DNA of 64,000 nucleotides, from positions 83,092,501 through 83,156,500 of the forward strand of contig CM074865.1 of assembly GCA_037501455.1 (NCBI GenBank). The letters are read 5' to 3'. Below are positions 20,376-32,300 of this stretch, piece after piece. The notes beneath the pieces are model-generated. The model searched no databases, had not been told where the DNA came from, and was given only the letters and a program-made list of their open reading frames with translations. Position numbers and translations under genes: made by a program. The DNA comes from Lantana camara (taxonomy: Eukaryota; Streptophyta; Magnoliopsida; Lamiales; Verbenaceae). Within the stretch, counting starts at the first letter, position 1. Every line of letters starts with the position of its first letter.

Positions 20376-21433
20376 AAACATTTATAAACTATGGGACTTA
20401 ACTATGAAATATATAAAAATTGAAAATAGAAACAATGATAAAGACGCCCTTGGAAAAGGCGTCTTACACCAATGTTACAAACCCTATAAAATATGCACTA
20501 TAATTACAAAATAAAAGTCAAAGAACACTACTATTATAATTTCACCAACTTCAAGGGTGTAAATATAATTTAGGCTAATAAAGGGGGTGGGAGGGATGGA
20601 GAATATTCCATGGACAAAGAGCACACACCTCAGAGTTCACTTGTAACTCTTCGACATCAACATCAGCTTACTCCTCCATTTCGTACGTAACTAAAATTAC
20701 ACAGACCTCCCTTCCCACCAAACAAACAAAGTATTAGAATCAGATTCAGGCGTCGATCGTCACCCACCAACTGCTTCTCTTCTTCCTTCTAGTGTTTCCA
20801 CCTCTTCCGAGCGAGCTGCATAAACCAGGCTGTTCACGGTGAGCTTACTGATTGGTAATTACCTTCATCTTATGCTTATCCCACTAGTTTCTGTGATTAT
20901 CCCTTTATCTATTTGATCAATGATGTTACTTTCTCAACTGGGTTGTTTCGGATTCCTCACCCCTAAATTCGTGCAAAATTTTGAGCTAATTTCTTAATTG
21001 TTTGGTTGTGGATTGAAGCTGGGGGTGGGGTGTCCTAGTTGCGGGATAGTGGGAAGTAATTGTCACTTGTAATGTAATACAATCCTTAGTTGACGATAGC
21101 CCATTTCTTATCATGAAAAATTGTACACTGCTGGAGCGGTGATGGATGGTTTGAGTTTATGTCCAACTTGATGCCTTTTGGCAATCCTCATGTTAAATCA
21201 AGAAAGCTGTAAGATAGCAAATATATACTTTTGTGGGGGAAGTTCTAATTGATTCTAGTGTTTTTACTTCTCTTTCCCAACAGGCCACAACTATCCCGAT
21301 AAATGTCCTTTATGCATTGCTCTCTCAATTTTGCCTTGTGTAGTGAACCTAGCTTTATTAATTTTTGTAAGTGATGAATTTTTCCTTTTTTCCTTGTTGC
21401 GGGAAACTCAGCATCCGTTGCGTGCTGTGGTGA
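20376..21433 (+). other. Viral/host junction and F-box gene 5' region
   Basis: After about 20570 composition returns to host type. A likely 5' UTR exon (about 20640-20839) ends at a GT donor in TTCACG/GTGAGC. The acceptor AAACTCAG at 21411 then begins the exon holding the F-box start codon, implying a 5' UTR intron of about 570 bp. No other gene seen. Confidence 0.5.
20441..20465. repeat. Perfect 8-bp-stem hairpin near the right viral junction
   Basis: AAGACGCC (20441-20448) and GGCGTCTT (20458-20465) are perfect inverted repeats with a 9-base loop. It is the most GC-rich element in an AT-rich stretch and lies just beyond the last viral ORF. Confidence 0.7.
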
Positions 21434-23098
21434 ATGGACGAAGAGAGCAACAAAACCTTGTTGGCTTCTGTTGATTGTCCTATAGCGAAGCTCCCGGAGC
21501 ATCTATTGATAGAAATCTTTATTCATGTTCCCATTGTGGAGTGGGGGCAGCTCTCTTGTGTTAATAAGTACTGGGCTAATCTTTTTCGGGAGGAATGTTT
21601 GTGGAATGCTGCTCTTATCAAGTGTTTTCCATTGGCTGGCCAAGGTAAAAGGTGGCCAGGCCCTATTCCTCAAGGAATGAGCAAAAGGTATATCATTGCT
21701 GTCCTTGTATACACGTAATTAATGTGTTTAATCGTGCTTCTTTTGACATACATCATCTCATCATAGCTTTATAATGTTGAAAATTGAATCAACATTTGCT
21801 TATGACTTCTAATAGCTCTAATTGTGTTTCAGGAGGTTCGTTGCACTTTATATGAGTAAGTGTATCTTTCAACTGGATGATGAGCTAAGTGAGATTGTAG
21901 GCCATACATACTTGTATCTAAAAGAGCAGCTCGAGATTTCAACTATGCCTCCTCCATCTGGGATACTTCATGGGACTATTATAGGTGCCTTTTCAAACCA
22001 TTTCGATCTCTTGTATTATTGTGATTTTTAGTGTTCCGTTTGTCTGATGTTATTCTAAATGTTGTCTACTCTGATCTGCAAAGCAACTAAACATGTGATA
22101 TTTGGCAATTTCCTTGACTAGTCCTTGATTATAATTTGTCATAAATTTAACGTTTTAAAAGAAGCGGTGACCTTAATTAGCATAAAGCATATTTGTTGAT
22201 TGCTGTATAGTTCTCCAGCGTATCCCATGTGAATCTTTAGCAGGCACCTGCTTGATAAATGGTTTATATTGGTGTGCAGAGAGATTTGTTCTGCTACAGC
22301 ATTATGTTGACGTTCATCCTGTGATGTCTGTAGGGCCTGTAGCATAGTATGATCCATTTATTGTTGACTACGTGAGTAGTTTTGTATATGATCCAATCTA
22401 CGTTGTTATAAAACTCTTGCTGACAACTCTTTGAATGGAATCTCTTTACTGTATCAGACCAGTTTATTGCCTGTGGAGTGTCGAGGGACAGGGCCCATGA
22501 GCTTGGTTCGGTGATTTGGTTGGCTGTTATTGACAATTTGGAGGACAATCATCAGACCTTTCACCTACTTAAACGTCTCGCACTGGAGGGAGATGTAAGC
22601 TAATTTTTGCATATGTTAACTTGCTAAGCATGTTCACTTTGAGTTTCGAAATAGGTTCTTGCCAATGCCAGTTAATAGCACTATATGTTGTAGAGTGTTG
22701 CAGTCATGTGTGCATGTGGTGTTGGTGTTATTACCTCTTATTATTTGACTACCAAGGAAAAGGTCCCTCTGTCTCCTTGAATTGAAAATGAACAAAGTTA
22801 TGCAAGATGGTAATAATCCAGAAACACAATTGTATAGTATTGGGCTGGCTGGTATTGTGAAGAGTTGCATTCATTTGCAGAAACAAAACTATCAGTGCAG
22901 CAGTTTCTGATAAACATGAAACTTTTGCAGGTTTTCCTGTCATATCCATACTCCAGATCATACAAAGTTGCTTGGAAGATATTCGAAAGGCTCTTTACAG
23001 ATTTTCGTGACTGCTTCCACCACGCCGATTACTATGATTTATTGGCTTGTGCGAAACAAAAGTTTCAGCCGGTGCCCGCAACTTGGCTGGGTCACTAG
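21434..23098 (+). CDS. F-box protein (236 aa, 4 coding exons)
   Basis: Exons 21434-21687, 21833-21984, 22458-22594 and 22931-23098 join in phase with GT..AG introns. Residues about 16-55 form an F-box: LPEHLLIEIFIHVPIVEWGQ, then LSCVNKYWANLFREECLW, ending with the Trp usual for the motif. F-box proteins bind SKP1 and present substrates to SCF ubiquitin ligases. The C-terminal 180 residues are conserved-looking and helical with no kelch, LRR or lectin repeats, so the substrate class cannot be named. The start is the first ATG in the exon. The next gene begins about 1.2 kb downstream on the same strand. Confidence 0.82.
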
Positions 23099-24299
23099 CT
23101 AATACAACCAAATATCAACAATCCGTTTGCATGTAAATATTCAGAACATAAACAATGTTGTGACTCAAATGTACTTATGTAAGATTACACTTTAGAGCAT
23201 GAACAACAAATTGGTTCCTTTTCTGCCGGTTTGAAGAACTTGTCCTTGCTACTTTCTATGGTTGGTTGCTTTGAGGCCCAAAAGTAGCCTGGCCTTTTCT
23301 CCTTGTATTCTTATGAAACTTTGGTGATTGAAGTTTTTGTAATCTTCTTTGGCTGGAGATGAAAGAAAACTGGAAAATGCTGAAAATGCTGCCTATTTGG
23401 TTGGTTGGGATGTATTGGTCAGAATGGATGGTCAATTTCTTGGTTACTTTTACCAAAAAAGTTGTTTCTGTCCCTCGCAGCATCATGTGCTTTGAGCAGA
23501 GGGAAAAGGGTGGCCAAAAATGCAAAACAAAACCATGGTACCAAAATATTCAGTTTTTTAAATTCAGGTTTCCCAGCCGTACTATACGAGAAGATTAGAT
23601 TTGGACCCTTCAAGATCTGCCTTTAAAAGAAGTAAGAGCAACTAAAGTAGTCTTCTTTCCTACTTATTTTATATATTATTAAGTACCCCACGCATTAATT
23701 TTGAAATGTAGGTCAAATGTGTGTTAGATCTTAGATGTCTTTGGTTTTTGTTTCTTTTTTCTCTTTTCTTTAGGAAGAATCTTTGCTGGTTTTTGAATCC
23801 ATTATGAGTTTTGAAGGTGAGTTCTTTGTAGTTTGTGGAAAGCACATCTCCCTTTTAACCAGCCGTTGAGTATCTCACGGTGTGGAAAGTTGAAGGTTCA
23901 ATTTTGTAGGAAAGAATAACATGGACCAAAATCTAATATACGAAAAAGAAGACAAAATGAAAAACATCATGGTGTTTGGCCGGGGTCTTGTTTCTGACAA
24001 TATTCTCTGCTACGATGGGATCCCTTTCTTCTCCCAATGCTCCCCACTTCATTATTAATATTATTTACTACATTTTCACTGTTCATGTTCCTTCATTAGC
24101 ACAGAAAATCTTGACTAATATAGTACTAAATCCAAGCTTAGTTATGGGTATCCCCTAACTCATTCATTCAATCTTCTAATCCCGCATTTACTGCACTCCA
24201 AACCACCTCTTTTTCCTACTGCCCTGCCCTTCTCTCGCAAATCGAAGCCCTCTTTCTGCTTTGTTTACGCCAAAAAACCCTCTCTCTCTCTCTAGGGTT
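23099..24299. other. Intergenic region downstream of the F-box gene
   Basis: 3' UTR and spacer; T/A-rich, no protein similarity or repeat recognised. The CT-rich stretch near 24280-24297, before AGGGTTTC, looks like the start of the next gene's 5' UTR. Confidence 0.5.
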
Positions 24300-25047
24300 T
24301 CATTCTTTGAGTTGTTCGCATGGTGCCTTCGACTGTTGCAGCAAGCCGTTTACTGTAAGTGAGCTTTAGTTGCTTCCCTTTTTCTTTTAGCTCTCCATGA
24401 AAAAAAGATTACTTTTTTATGATGTTTTTCTTCTTTAATCATTCTTTCTTTCAGTTGCTTCATCGTCTTTCGTTGTTTCTTGGGTGGGTTTGTGGAGGGT
24501 TGCAGGATCAAGGTGTTTTCACGAGGAAAATGAAAAATGTGGTTCGTTTAGATCATTTACATCTGCTCCCTGTTAAGGGCTCCTTTGTTCTGTTTCTTCT
24601 TTTTCTTTTGGTTTTGTTGTTGTTATGGGGTGAACACACCTACTTTTTTGTTTTTTGGGTCCTTTGATGGCGATTCCTAGTCTTAAGTTGCTATAGTTCT
24701 GCCATTTATCAACTTTGATTTACTTTCTCTCTTTAGAAAGATTCCTATTTCTTATTCCCTGGTAAGGTATTTCAGTATAATAGTACATTTCACAATTAAA
24801 AAACTGGATCTGATCATTGATACACGATTCGTTTCTCCATTTAATCAAACTGCATCCCAGATTTCTTAGTAGTTGCTTTGTTATGGTTGTATATTCTTGA
24901 GACTGATTATATGAATTTTCATAAAATGCTGGTTAATTTTTGTTGGTTTATTTTTTTTTTGAAGTCTATAGAAAAAGAAAAACAATTAATCTTGCAATGT
25001 TCATCAGGTGAGAACAACTTGTCCCAGTTTGCAGTTATTCATCAGCA
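24300..25047 (+). other. 5' UTR region of the DUF1666 gene
   Basis: A donor-like TACT/GTAAGT at about 24354 and AG acceptors just before 25048 suggest a 5' UTR intron of about 690 bp. T-rich sequence in between; no separate gene seen. Confidence 0.45.
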
Positions 25048-26519
25048 ATGGATTTCTTCAAGCTGAAGAAGTTTAGGAATGCCCATAAGCCTAATGCTAA
25101 CAATGTTGCACAAGATCAGCCTGTTCCTGAGCCCGAGGAGCCCAAGAACCGTAGTGTTGATGTATTGGGTAAATCGGTGACCGTTGATTCTAACAATGCT
25201 GAAATGGAAGACGACGATGATGATTTCATTACAAACGAGGTGAAGAGGAGGCTGAAGGAGCTGAGAAGAAACAGCTTCATGGTATTGATACCTGAGGAAA
25301 CAGCTCAAGCTGATGAGGAAGAAGAAGAGGATGAAGGGGAGACAAGCTCTAGTGAATGGAGGGATGTAGAAGCTGAAGGCAGACAGTTCTGGTCCGGTTT
25401 TGATGCTGTCTACGACATTTATTGTGACCGAATGCTGTTTTTTGACCGCTCGAGTTCTCAACAGCTGCTGGAAGTTGGTAATTATTGCTATTACTCTTAA
25501 ATGTGTTATGTTTTATGTAATAATGAAAACTAGTTGATGCATAGGTGTGATGCCAGCTACCAAATTGATGCTATTATTGTGGAACGTAGAATGGCCTTAT
25601 TACACCACTTGATGATTAGCTTGTTTCATTACGCTTACTCAGCACCTTAACAATTTGACCTCAAATGCAAGAAAAGAAATGATGGGACTCTGAAAATCTA
25701 GACTCTTATGCATTCTAAAGCTTAAATTTGGACAGGGTCTAATGTGGTTTCAACTCCATCACCAAGATCTGCCTCTAAAAAGCTTGCTTCTCCACTACGG
25801 TGCCTTTCCTTAAAGAAATTTGAGGAGCCAGAAGAGGAGATTGAGCACTTGCAGCAGCCAGTTAGTGAGCCTTATCATGATATTGAAACTGCATATGTGG
25901 CTCAAATGTGCTTGACGTGGGAAGCACTCCACTGTCAGTACACGCAATTGAGTCAAAAAATATCTTGTCAACCCGAAACTCCGACATCTTACAACCATAG
26001 CGCTCAGCAGTTTCAGCAATTCCAGGTGTTATTACAAAGGTTTATTGAAAATGAGCCGTTTGAGATGGGCCTAAGGCCGGAAATCTATGTTAGAAAAAGA
26101 AAATCACTGCCCAAACTCCTCCAGGTCCCAAAGATCCAAGGTAATTTTCAACTGCAATTTGATAATTTAGAAGCCCTGGTTTTGTATTTTTGGTTTCTGA
26201 TTTATCTGAAACACACTTGTTCATGGTTTAGCTTCTGAGGAGAAAAACAGAGGAGGAGAAGAGGCTTCAGACCTTATGGTTGTTGCAACGGATCTTATCA
26301 AGATAATCGAACTCTCCATCTTAAGTTTCCGGCAATTCATTAAGATGGACAAGAAAAAATCAAGCGGCGTGCGTCATATATTTGGAAATCAGAATCAAAT
26401 GGCTACACCTGTTCAACAGATTCAATCTTCTCTTGAGAAGGTAAATCCAACTCTTCACACTTTTTCACTCACACAGCTGCTAATCCTGTCAGCTACTGCA
26501 ACTCATGCAGCAACACCAT

Positions 26520-26558
<39 letters not shown>

Positions 26559-26922
26559 CATATATGATACTATTAGATACTAGAGAACTCACATAGCTGG
26601 GTATGAAAACATAGCTCTCTTACGAAAAGAACATACGCAATCATGCTTACTAATAATTGAATCTCTGAAACCGCAGAAAGCAATGAAACTGAAGGAGCTG
26701 AAGAAGAAGAGCAAGAGCTATAAAAAGAAATCTTGGCCAACCACTGCTGAGGATGTGGAGATGCTGCTCGCACTGATCGACGTGAAAGTGCTGTCGAGGG
26801 TTCTGAGAATGCTAAGAATTAGCAAAGAACAGTTATTTTGGTGTGAAGAGAAGATGAAAAAATTGGGGTTAAGTGATGGGAAGTTGCAGAGAGATCCATC
26901 CCCCATCCTTTTCCCTTGTTAG
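25048..26922 (+). CDS. DUF1666 family protein (429 aa)
   Basis: Exons 25048-25477, 25736-26140, 26232-26440 and 26677-26922 are in phase. The N-terminus is charged with two acidic runs (about residues 52-58 and 88-97). From about residue 165 the DUF1666 signature follows: VAQMCLTWEALHCQY, then a Gln-rich helix QFQQFQVLLQRFIENEPF and a basic segment YVRKRKSLPKLLQVP. The C-terminus contains MKLKELKKKSKSYKKKSWP and a helical end. This plant-specific family is often labelled 'ribosomal protein L34Ae' in databases without firm functional evidence; the biochemical role is unknown. No signal peptide or membrane segment is seen. Confidence 0.8.
26522..26556. repeat. (CA)n microsatellite in intron 3 of the DUF1666 gene
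   Basis: About 17 CA units, uninterrupted. Confidence 0.95.
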
Positions 26923-27064
26923 ATGTGTACAACTTAGAACAAATCTGGAGCCTTAAACTGTACTGCAACTGCAAGGATTATTTATTTCTAAATCCTATAT
27001 ATGATGAGAAGCATCAATTAATCTCACATTGCCATGCATTTCTGGTATGTAACTGCAACTTAGG

Positions 27065-27086
27065 CACACACACACACACACACACA
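27065..27086. repeat. (CA)n microsatellite
   Basis: Eleven CA units in the 3' flank of the DUF1666 gene. Confidence 0.95.
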
Positions 27087-27915
27087 AATGAGAATAGTTT
27101 TGTAGATTGGTCAAAGTTGTGGATGAGTGATTGTTATTCATCATAGATTACTGTAGTTTAATTGGTGTTAGGTAAAGAAAGCAGCTATTTATATATTAGT
27201 TTATGAGAGACAGAGAAAAATAATTAATAATAAGCAGTCATCTGTAATGATGGCATGGACCTATAGGAGATAGATAAGGTTGAGACTCATATATTATATG
27301 TTTGGTTTTCTTCTTTACCCATTTGGGCCTTGGAGCAACTCAAACAATCTACGTTAATTTTATTGATTGGGATGAAATAGAATTGATGAATAACGGGATG
27401 AGTTATGAGATATAATGGTAGATTCATCAATATGAAACGAATAAACAATTTTTTATTCAATATAATTTCGGACCGTGTTATTAATCTTGGATTTGTAAAA
27501 GTATTTGTAAAGTTTTAACTAAGATTATTAATCTAATCACTCATCATTTTACGAAATAAACATGTTGTCAATTTTTTTTTAATGAATGAAATATTCTTTC
27601 TATTTCATTAATAAAATTATATAACAAAAAGGAAAAATGAAATTAGCAACTCAAACAATCAATTTTTGTAAAAAATAAAAAATAAATCGGTCGATTGTAG
27701 GGTTACTCGCGAGGTCCCTCCCTCATCGAACAATTACTCTTAACTAAATTTAGGGTAATTATGCAATATTTAGGGTGTTTTTCTCAACTCTTATCTAATA
27801 TGTAGGATAATTTTCAATTTTCTTTAGAAAAAAGGATAATTTTTAATTATATTCTCTTTTCATGATTAAAATAAAACAAAAATTGGTAGTTATTCCCGTA
27901 CCTAAAAATGGTTGA

Positions 27916-28022
27916 CCTTTTGTTTTTTTTTTTAAAACATATACACACTCAAACGGGATTCGAACTCGTAATATTATCTTGAAAAATAAATTTATTAACC
28001 ACTTGAACCAACTCCATTGACG
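27916..28022 (-). mobile_element. tRNA-derived SINE with 13-bp target duplication
   Basis: TAAAAATGGTTGA occurs on both sides (27903-27915 and 28023-28035). Between them, read on the minus strand, are an A-box-like TTGGTTCAAGTGG, a B-box GTTCGAATCCC (plus-strand 27955-27965) and a terminal A-rich tail (plus-strand T run near 27922-27933). This is the layout of a plant tRNA-derived SINE. A related copy sits at 49963-50074. Confidence 0.8.
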
Positions 28023-28400
28023 TAAAAATGGTTGAGCTTGAGCTTACGCTGGAGTAGCATTCCTTTTCAATCAAAATTTGGGATGATATTCTTTTTCCTT
28101 CCTTGCTGTGATGTTCTTACAACTACATCATAGGGAATCAAACAAAGGAAAAGCAATTACCAATGATTTTCGAGGGAATTGTTCTTCTTCAAATGATATA
28201 TTTACATAAAATATAAAATCTTGGTAGACTTTTGCAGTACGATGATTAGTGTTGTGTTGTCCGAAGAAGGGCAGTGTTGTCATTTCAGGAGGGGGAGAAG
28301 AGCATCGTTCAGAGTCTAGACGAGTCATCAACCGTATGAGAGAGAGATTTGTTATTAGAAAGAAATGGAAAAAAGGAAAAAGAAAGAAAGAGTAGACACG

Positions 28401-29338
28401 GTGGTGGGTTGAGGAAGAGACATTTGTTGTGTATTACAATTTACAAATACAAACACAAACACCTCTGCTCATTTCAATTTGTCTTTTCATTTTCTTCCTT
28501 CCGTCTCGGGCTTTGAATTCTTCACAGTTTATCGGACTGGTGAGTCTTCTGACCTCTCTGCAGTTATCCATGTTTTCAGGGCAGGTTTCTCTTTTGACTT
28601 TCTCAGGTTTATTTCTGCGTTTTTTAGTCATCTTTTCATCTTCTTTTCTTGCTTGTTTTGTGCAGAATTCCTGGACTTCTGCCGTTTTGTGTGTTTGTCT
28701 GTGTGCTCTTTTGCTTTTTTTTGTTGTGAAGGTTGGAGGGTTGGTGCATGAGTTTTGTGTTGGGAAAGTTGTGTTCTTTTTGCTCCGACTTGGGTTGGTT
28801 TAAGGTTTCAAGATTGTGGCTTTTCTGTGTTGTGATTCTTGTGTGGAAATGTCAAGATTCTAACTTTGCGATCATCGCTCGGCTAAATTTTGATCCTGCT
28901 GAATGTTTTTACTCGAATTCACTCATGAGTCAGCAATCGTCTCTGTGAAGGACTAGAATTTAGGAAGATTCCAATTTGTTTTTATCAGTAGGTATTGTGG
29001 TTAGGCAGCAAGAAATTATGTTGGGCGTCCAGGCCGAATTCGCAGTTTGAATTTTGCTAGTTATGAAGTTTAGTGGATATACGTGTGAAGTAATTGACCT
29101 TGTAAGCTTGTATAGTAAGATTTTCATGTGTTGTGGGCGTTCTCCGTTGTTGCTCTAGTTCAGTTTCTGTTCTTTCTTGATTGGCTTCTCTCAAGTCGTC
29201 CTCAAGAGAATAGCATGCTTGTACTATTTCTTCTAATTAAGATGCAATATTGACTTACCCACAACATTTCCTGTCTAATTAAGAAATGTTAAAAATCAGT
29301 GTCACTTGGCGAGGCCATCATCCATCAGTAAAACCTCT
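28401..29338 (+). other. 5' UTR region of the Pumilio gene
   Basis: Leader sequence with probable UTR intron(s): donor-like GACTG/GTGAGT near 28542 and T-rich runs ending in CAG near 28666. Short ORFs in this region look like chance ORFs in T-rich DNA. Confidence 0.4.
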
Positions 29339-32300
29339 ATGGCAACTGAAAACCCCATGAGAATTATGGACGGGAGTAGAGCTCAAAAGTGGGATCCATC
29401 CAGGGGAACTGCTGCTTTTGCATCACCTGTAACAAGTGCGGTAACTGACGAATTGGGGTTGCTGTTGAGAGGGCATAACATTCACAGAGATCAAAGTGAG
29501 ATTGCTCCCAACCGCAGTGGTAGTGCACCTCCAAGCATGGAGGGCTCATTTGCAGCTTTTGGTAATCTCTTAAATCAACAACGGGTTTCGAGTGGTATAG
29601 AAAATATTCAGCCTGAAGATATGCTGCAAGCTGGTCCGGTGTATTCATCATACTATAACTGGAGACCACCGCCGGACGGTCGTGGTGGTGCCCCTGTTTA
29701 CATGCCAAGAAGTACACTTTCCACTCATGAGGAGGATCCGGAAGATGATAGATCAAACGAGGGTGCTGCAGATGAAAGGGCAGAAATTGGTAATATCATG
29801 CTTGGGCAGAATGCATTGTCTTTTGGTGGACGTCATAAAAGTTTGGTTGATCTTATACAGGTATTGGATGTATTAGGTGGAATATTTACCTTTTCTTTTT
29901 ATGTTTTAAGCTCACTTCCATATGTATGAAGCTGCTGCTCATGCATGTGTACTGTTAGCTCTCAACATGTGCTCTCCTTACTTGAATTCTCGCTGTTCTT
30001 GATGTCGACACATATAGGCATCTGTTCTATATTGATGTTAGTTAGTTTGTTTGCCATTTTCCTTTTTCCCCGTGGAGTGAGAATGAGCAGTAGCTTCAGA
30101 AACTGACAAATTTCTTCTAAACCTGCACTTGCTCGCACTGAATAAAAGAGTTGTCGTCGGATTCTGAAAAACCGCACTGTTATTTCTGTTCTTATTATTT
30201 ATATAGAAGAATTTTCCAGAAAAGATTTAGCAATGTAGAATTTTTTTATCATTTGTGGCATCTTCTCCAATTTGTAGGAGGATTTTCCTCGAACACCTTC
30301 GCCGGTGTTTGCAAACAAGAATCGCTCCTCAAGCCATGTTGAAGAACCATTTCATCATGATATGCAGAGTCTTTCGTTGGATTCACTGTCCCTTGAAGAT
30401 TCACAGTTGCCTGAACCAAATCCGACAACAGCTATAAAGGATCCATCAGCACTCCCTATTCCTATAAATTCTTCTCTTGATTCCCGGAGGAGGTCTATTT
30501 CCCCACACAAGGATCAAATAGCGAGTAAGGATGCACGTTTCACTAGTGATTTTGTGAGTGATGGTACTATCAGTTCGGATGCTTCCGACAACCTCCATAA
30601 ATTGGAGGACAATCAGGATAAACAGCAACTAGGATTTGATCAACAGAATCAACCACACCTACAGAATACTTATACTCACCATAATGCAGGTTACCATATT
30701 CCCATTCCTCAAGAACAAGCAACTGGTCAAAGAGCAAACAACAACCGTGTAATGCCCCATGGGGTCCCACCTCCTTTATATGCAACTAGTGCAGCTTATA
30801 TGGCTCCGGGAAACTCATATTATGGCAACTTGAATTCAGCTGGTCTATACACACCACAGTACAGTGGATACACCATGGGATCCTCATATCTTCCTCCGTA
30901 TATGGCTGGATATCCACCTCATTCAGGTTTTCCTTTGCATTTTAATGCCAATTCTGGACAAAGTTTTAGTGGTCAAAGTGCCGGTATTCCCACTGGGGAA
31001 AGTGTCTCAAAAGGGTCTGTTATGCAGAACTTGAACAGGTTTTATGGCCAACATGGACTAACAATGCACCCACCCTTTCCAGATCCTCTTTCGTTGCAGT
31101 ATTTCCAACACGATCCATATGGTGTGCCGTTGCAGTATAGCCATCTACCATCACCCGGTATGACTTGTTGCAAAAGTTGATTCATTTGCTAGTTACGAAG
31201 TGACCGAATTACCCTTGCTGCTTATACAGGTGATCAAAAGTTCCAGTTTTCACCAACTGGGAGTGTCAGTGTTCCAAGTCCACGGTCAATGGGAGTACCA
31301 AGTAGTGGTTACCTTAGCAGTCCAACGGGGCTGGGATTTGTGCCTCAGTTTCCAGCATCACCACTTGGTAGTCCTGTTCTGCCCCAGTCTCCAGTTGGAG
31401 GTGCAAGCCCATTCGGAAGACGATATGATGCTGGTTTTTCTCAAAGCTCACCCAGAAGCGTTAGTGGTTTTGCTAGGTGGCTAGGACCAAGAGGAACTGA
31501 CAGCATTAATGACCACAGAAAGCATTCTTTTCTTGAAGAACTGAAAGCTACCAGTGCTAGAAGAATTGATCTTTCTGACATTGTTGGCCGTATTGTTGAA
31601 TTCAGGTAAGTATCTGGGTGTTCAGCTGTTTTTCTTCTCCTTCTTAGTAAGACAATTTTCCTAGTAAAGAGAATTGATTAATATGAATTTGTAACTTCAG
31701 CATTGATCAACACGGGAGTCGGTTTATACAACAGAAGCTGGAAAACTGTAGTGTGGAAGAGAAGGAGTCAGTTTTCAAAGAAGTTCTTCCGAATGCTTCA
31801 AAATTGATGACAGATGTCTTTGGAAACTATGTTATTCAGAAGGTAAGCTTCTCAGTTTTTTCAGGGGTTGACAATTCTATGGCCAATTGAACATCCCTCC
31901 TTCTCCATGGTGCATGTAGCATTGAATCTAGTACTGTGTGTACTGTGTTTGCAGTTCTTTGAACATGGGACTTATGAGCAGAGAAAGGGACTTGCAAGTC
32001 AACTATCCGGGCAGATGCTACCTTTAAGTCTGCAAATGTATGGCTGTCGTGTTATACAGAAGGTCGGTACTGCTTCTTGCCAATGTGCTCCATGTGTTGA
32101 TCCTTCTTAAAAATTACAATTATTATTTGTCCTAAAGGTGGTTCTGTATTTTCCTCCAATTTCACATTCTTCCAGTGCATTTTTCAGTTGAAAACTTGGA
32201 ATGTCTTCATTGGTCTCGTTGTTGTTCCACATGACTTCCCCAAATTTGCAAGATTGCCAATTGTTTTTCATCCTTATCCATGAAATCTTGCTATGATTTT

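Larger units (their letters stand above)
13570..20400 (+). mobile_element. Endogenous pararetrovirus (Caulimoviridae, soymovirus-like), permuted near-complete genome
   Basis: All main caulimovirid genes are found in one orientation: coat protein, protease-RT-RNase H, inclusion-body/transactivator protein, a TATA-bearing intergenic region, movement protein, tRNA-Met primer site and small ORFs. The order starts inside or near the coat protein gene, so the circular genome was opened there. The primer site (19618-19630) lies after the movement gene instead of before it, an arrangement known for soymoviruses. The stretch is A-rich and clearly different in composition from the retrotransposon to its left. 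Exact junctions are not visible: left between 13570 and about 13660, right between about 20380 and 20570. Length about 6.8 kb against about 8 kb for related genomes. Confidence 0.85.
26923..28400. other. Intergenic region with a SINE
   Basis: AT-rich spacer between the DUF1666 and Pumilio genes. Apart from a CA repeat and a SINE copy (listed separately) nothing is recognised. Confidence 0.6.

Noticed and set aside
23256..23626. Overlapping short frames after the F-box gene
   Set aside because: T-rich 3' flank; frames on both strands shadow each other and show no conserved motif.
26522..27086. Repeats spaced like a CRISPR array
   Set aside because: Simple CA microsatellites in a plant genome; no spacers.
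27955..27967. Possible tRNA gene (B-box-like sequence)
   Set aside because: No cloverleaf can be formed; A-tail and target duplication show it is a SINE.
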